Made by a program: the position numbers and the translations under genes. Source: Maricaulis sp. (lineage in GTDB: Bacteria; Pseudomonadota; Alphaproteobacteria; Caulobacterales; Maricaulaceae). Taken from it: 7,068 bases of DNA. Shown piece after piece: positions 6,301-7,068 of this stretch. Every line of letters begins with the position of its first letter. The first letter of the stretch is position 1. The stretch spans positions 1 to 7,068 of the forward strand of contig NZLV01000011.1 in NCBI GenBank assembly GCA_002694345.1. Reading direction: 5' to 3'. Under the pieces are notes generated by a model. It ran no database searches. It had not been told where the DNA came from and was given only the letters and a program-made list of their open reading frames with translations.

Positions 6301-6306
6301 TACCCG

Positions 6307-7068
6307 TCAGCCGCGCTTGAGGTCAGGCGCCAACGCGTCCGCGGACAGGCGTTCGATCGCCGCGTCCAGCGACAAGATTTCCTGGGTCTTGCCGTCCTCG
6401 CCCAAGAAGCGCAGGGCGAGCGTGCCCTCTTCGGCTTCCTTGCGGCCGACCACGGCAATCACCGGCACCTTGCCGACAGAGTGTTCACGGACCTTGTAGT
6501 TGATCTTCTCATTGCGAAGATCGGTCTCGGCCCGAAGACCGGCCTTGGTCATGGCGGCCTTGACCTGTTCGGCATAGCCGTCCGCATCGGAGGTGATCGT
6601 CGCAATGACGACCTGACGCGGGGCCAGCCAGAAGGGCAGCTTGCCGGAATAGTTCTCGATCAGGACACCGATGAAGCGTTCCAGCGAGCCCAGGATCGCC
6701 CGGTGCAGCATGACCGGACGGTGTTTCTCGCTGTCATCGCCGACAAAGGTCGCGTCCAGGCGTTCCGGCAGGTTGAAGTCGCACTGGATCGTGCCCGTCT
6801 GCCATTCCCGGCCGATCGCATCCTTCACCACGAAGTCCAGCTTGGGACCATAGAAGGCGCCATCACCCGGATTGTGCTCATAGTCGAGACCGGAGGCTTC
6901 GGCGGCCTCTTTGAGTGAGGCTTCCGCCTTGTCCCAGACCTCGTCCGAGCCGACACGCTGTTCGGGACGGTCGGAGAATTTGATCCGCGGCTCCTCGAAA
7001 CCGAAATCGGCATAGACCGACTTCAAAAGCTCACAGAAGGCTTTCACTTCCTCGGTGATCTGGTCGAC
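6307..7068 (-). CDS. thrS: Threonyl-tRNA synthetase, C-terminal part (cut by window edge)
   Basis: The last 253 residues of threonyl-tRNA synthetase, the cytoplasmic class II enzyme that charges tRNA-Thr. Full-length bacterial proteins have about 640 residues, so the N-terminal TGS and editing domains and motifs 1 and 2 lie beyond the right edge. Present here: the end of the catalytic domain with FSDRPEQRVGSDEVWDKAEA (31-50 of the fragment), GAFYGPKLDF (70-79) and FNLPERLDATFVGDD (98-112); class II motif 3 in MLHRAILGSLERFIG (120-134), whose H122 matches the third zinc ligand; and the anticodon-binding domain from about residue 148 (LAPRQVVIATI), including TDLRNEKINYKVREH (182-196). Similarity to E. 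coli ThrS as recalled is strong across the fragment. The reading frame is open to the edge; the GTG at 7047 is an internal valine, not a start. The gene is followed after 22 bases by an envelope glycan gene on the same strand. Confidence 0.97.
   Translation of the reverse strand, partial: VDQITEEVKAFCELLKSVYADFGFEEPRIKFSDRPEQRVGSDEVWDKAEASLKEAAEASGLDYEHNPGDGAFYGPKLDFVVKDAIGREWQTGTIQCDFNLPERLDATFVGDDSEKHRPVMLHRAILGSLERFIGVLIENYSGKLPFWLAPRQVVIATITSDADGYAEQVKAAMTKAGLRAETDLRNEKINYKVREHSVGKVPVIAVVGRKEAEEGTLALRFLGEDGKTQEILSLDAAIERLSADALAPDLKRG

Overview
The window is GC-rich, tightly packed bacterial chromosome. Codon usage, the gene families and the gene order point to an alphaproteobacterium. The small membrane protein and the short DPM1-like glycosyltransferase recall Caulobacterales/Maricaulales-type genomes, but that lineage guess is from memory and was not tested. 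No tRNA, rRNA, CRISPR array, insertion sequence or phage gene was seen. No non-coding stretch exceeds 135 bases.

Layout. Positions 35-448 (minus) hold a 137-residue, four-helix membrane protein of unknown function. Positions 584-1315 (minus) hold a soluble family-2 glycosyltransferase of the polyprenyl/dolichyl-phosphate sugar synthase type. A 115-base divergent control region (1316-1430) separates it from a 603-residue ArnT/PMT-type membrane glycosyltransferase on the plus strand (1431-3242). That gene overlaps by 17 bases a plus-strand gene for an HMG-CoA lyase-family enzyme (3226-4131). The lyase ends directly against the stop codon of a convergent minus-strand block, which in transcription order is the 3' part of thrS (entering at the right edge, ending at 6307), an O-antigen ligase/polymerase-type membrane protein (5079-6284, GTG start) and a WbbL-like rhamnosyltransferase-type GT2 (4132-5082). 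The last two share an ATGA overlap.

How the genes may work together. Most of the window concerns surface glycans. The left GT2 could charge a polyprenyl-phosphate carrier with a sugar in the cytoplasm, and the ArnT-like protein could use that lipid-linked sugar on the periplasmic face. The step between them needs a flippase, and the four-helix protein downstream of the GT2 has the right size and place to be a candidate; this is speculation. The right-hand pair (Wzy/WaaL-type protein plus GT2) looks like part of an O-antigen or exopolysaccharide pathway, placed just behind the housekeeping gene thrS. The HMG-CoA lyase-like gene belongs to branched-chain or acyl-CoA metabolism and has no evident tie to the glycan genes.

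Nothing here is clearly a new system. The best leads are the candidate flippase-like protein, the divergent sequence motifs of the lyase and of the second GT2, and the unusually tight gene junctions.
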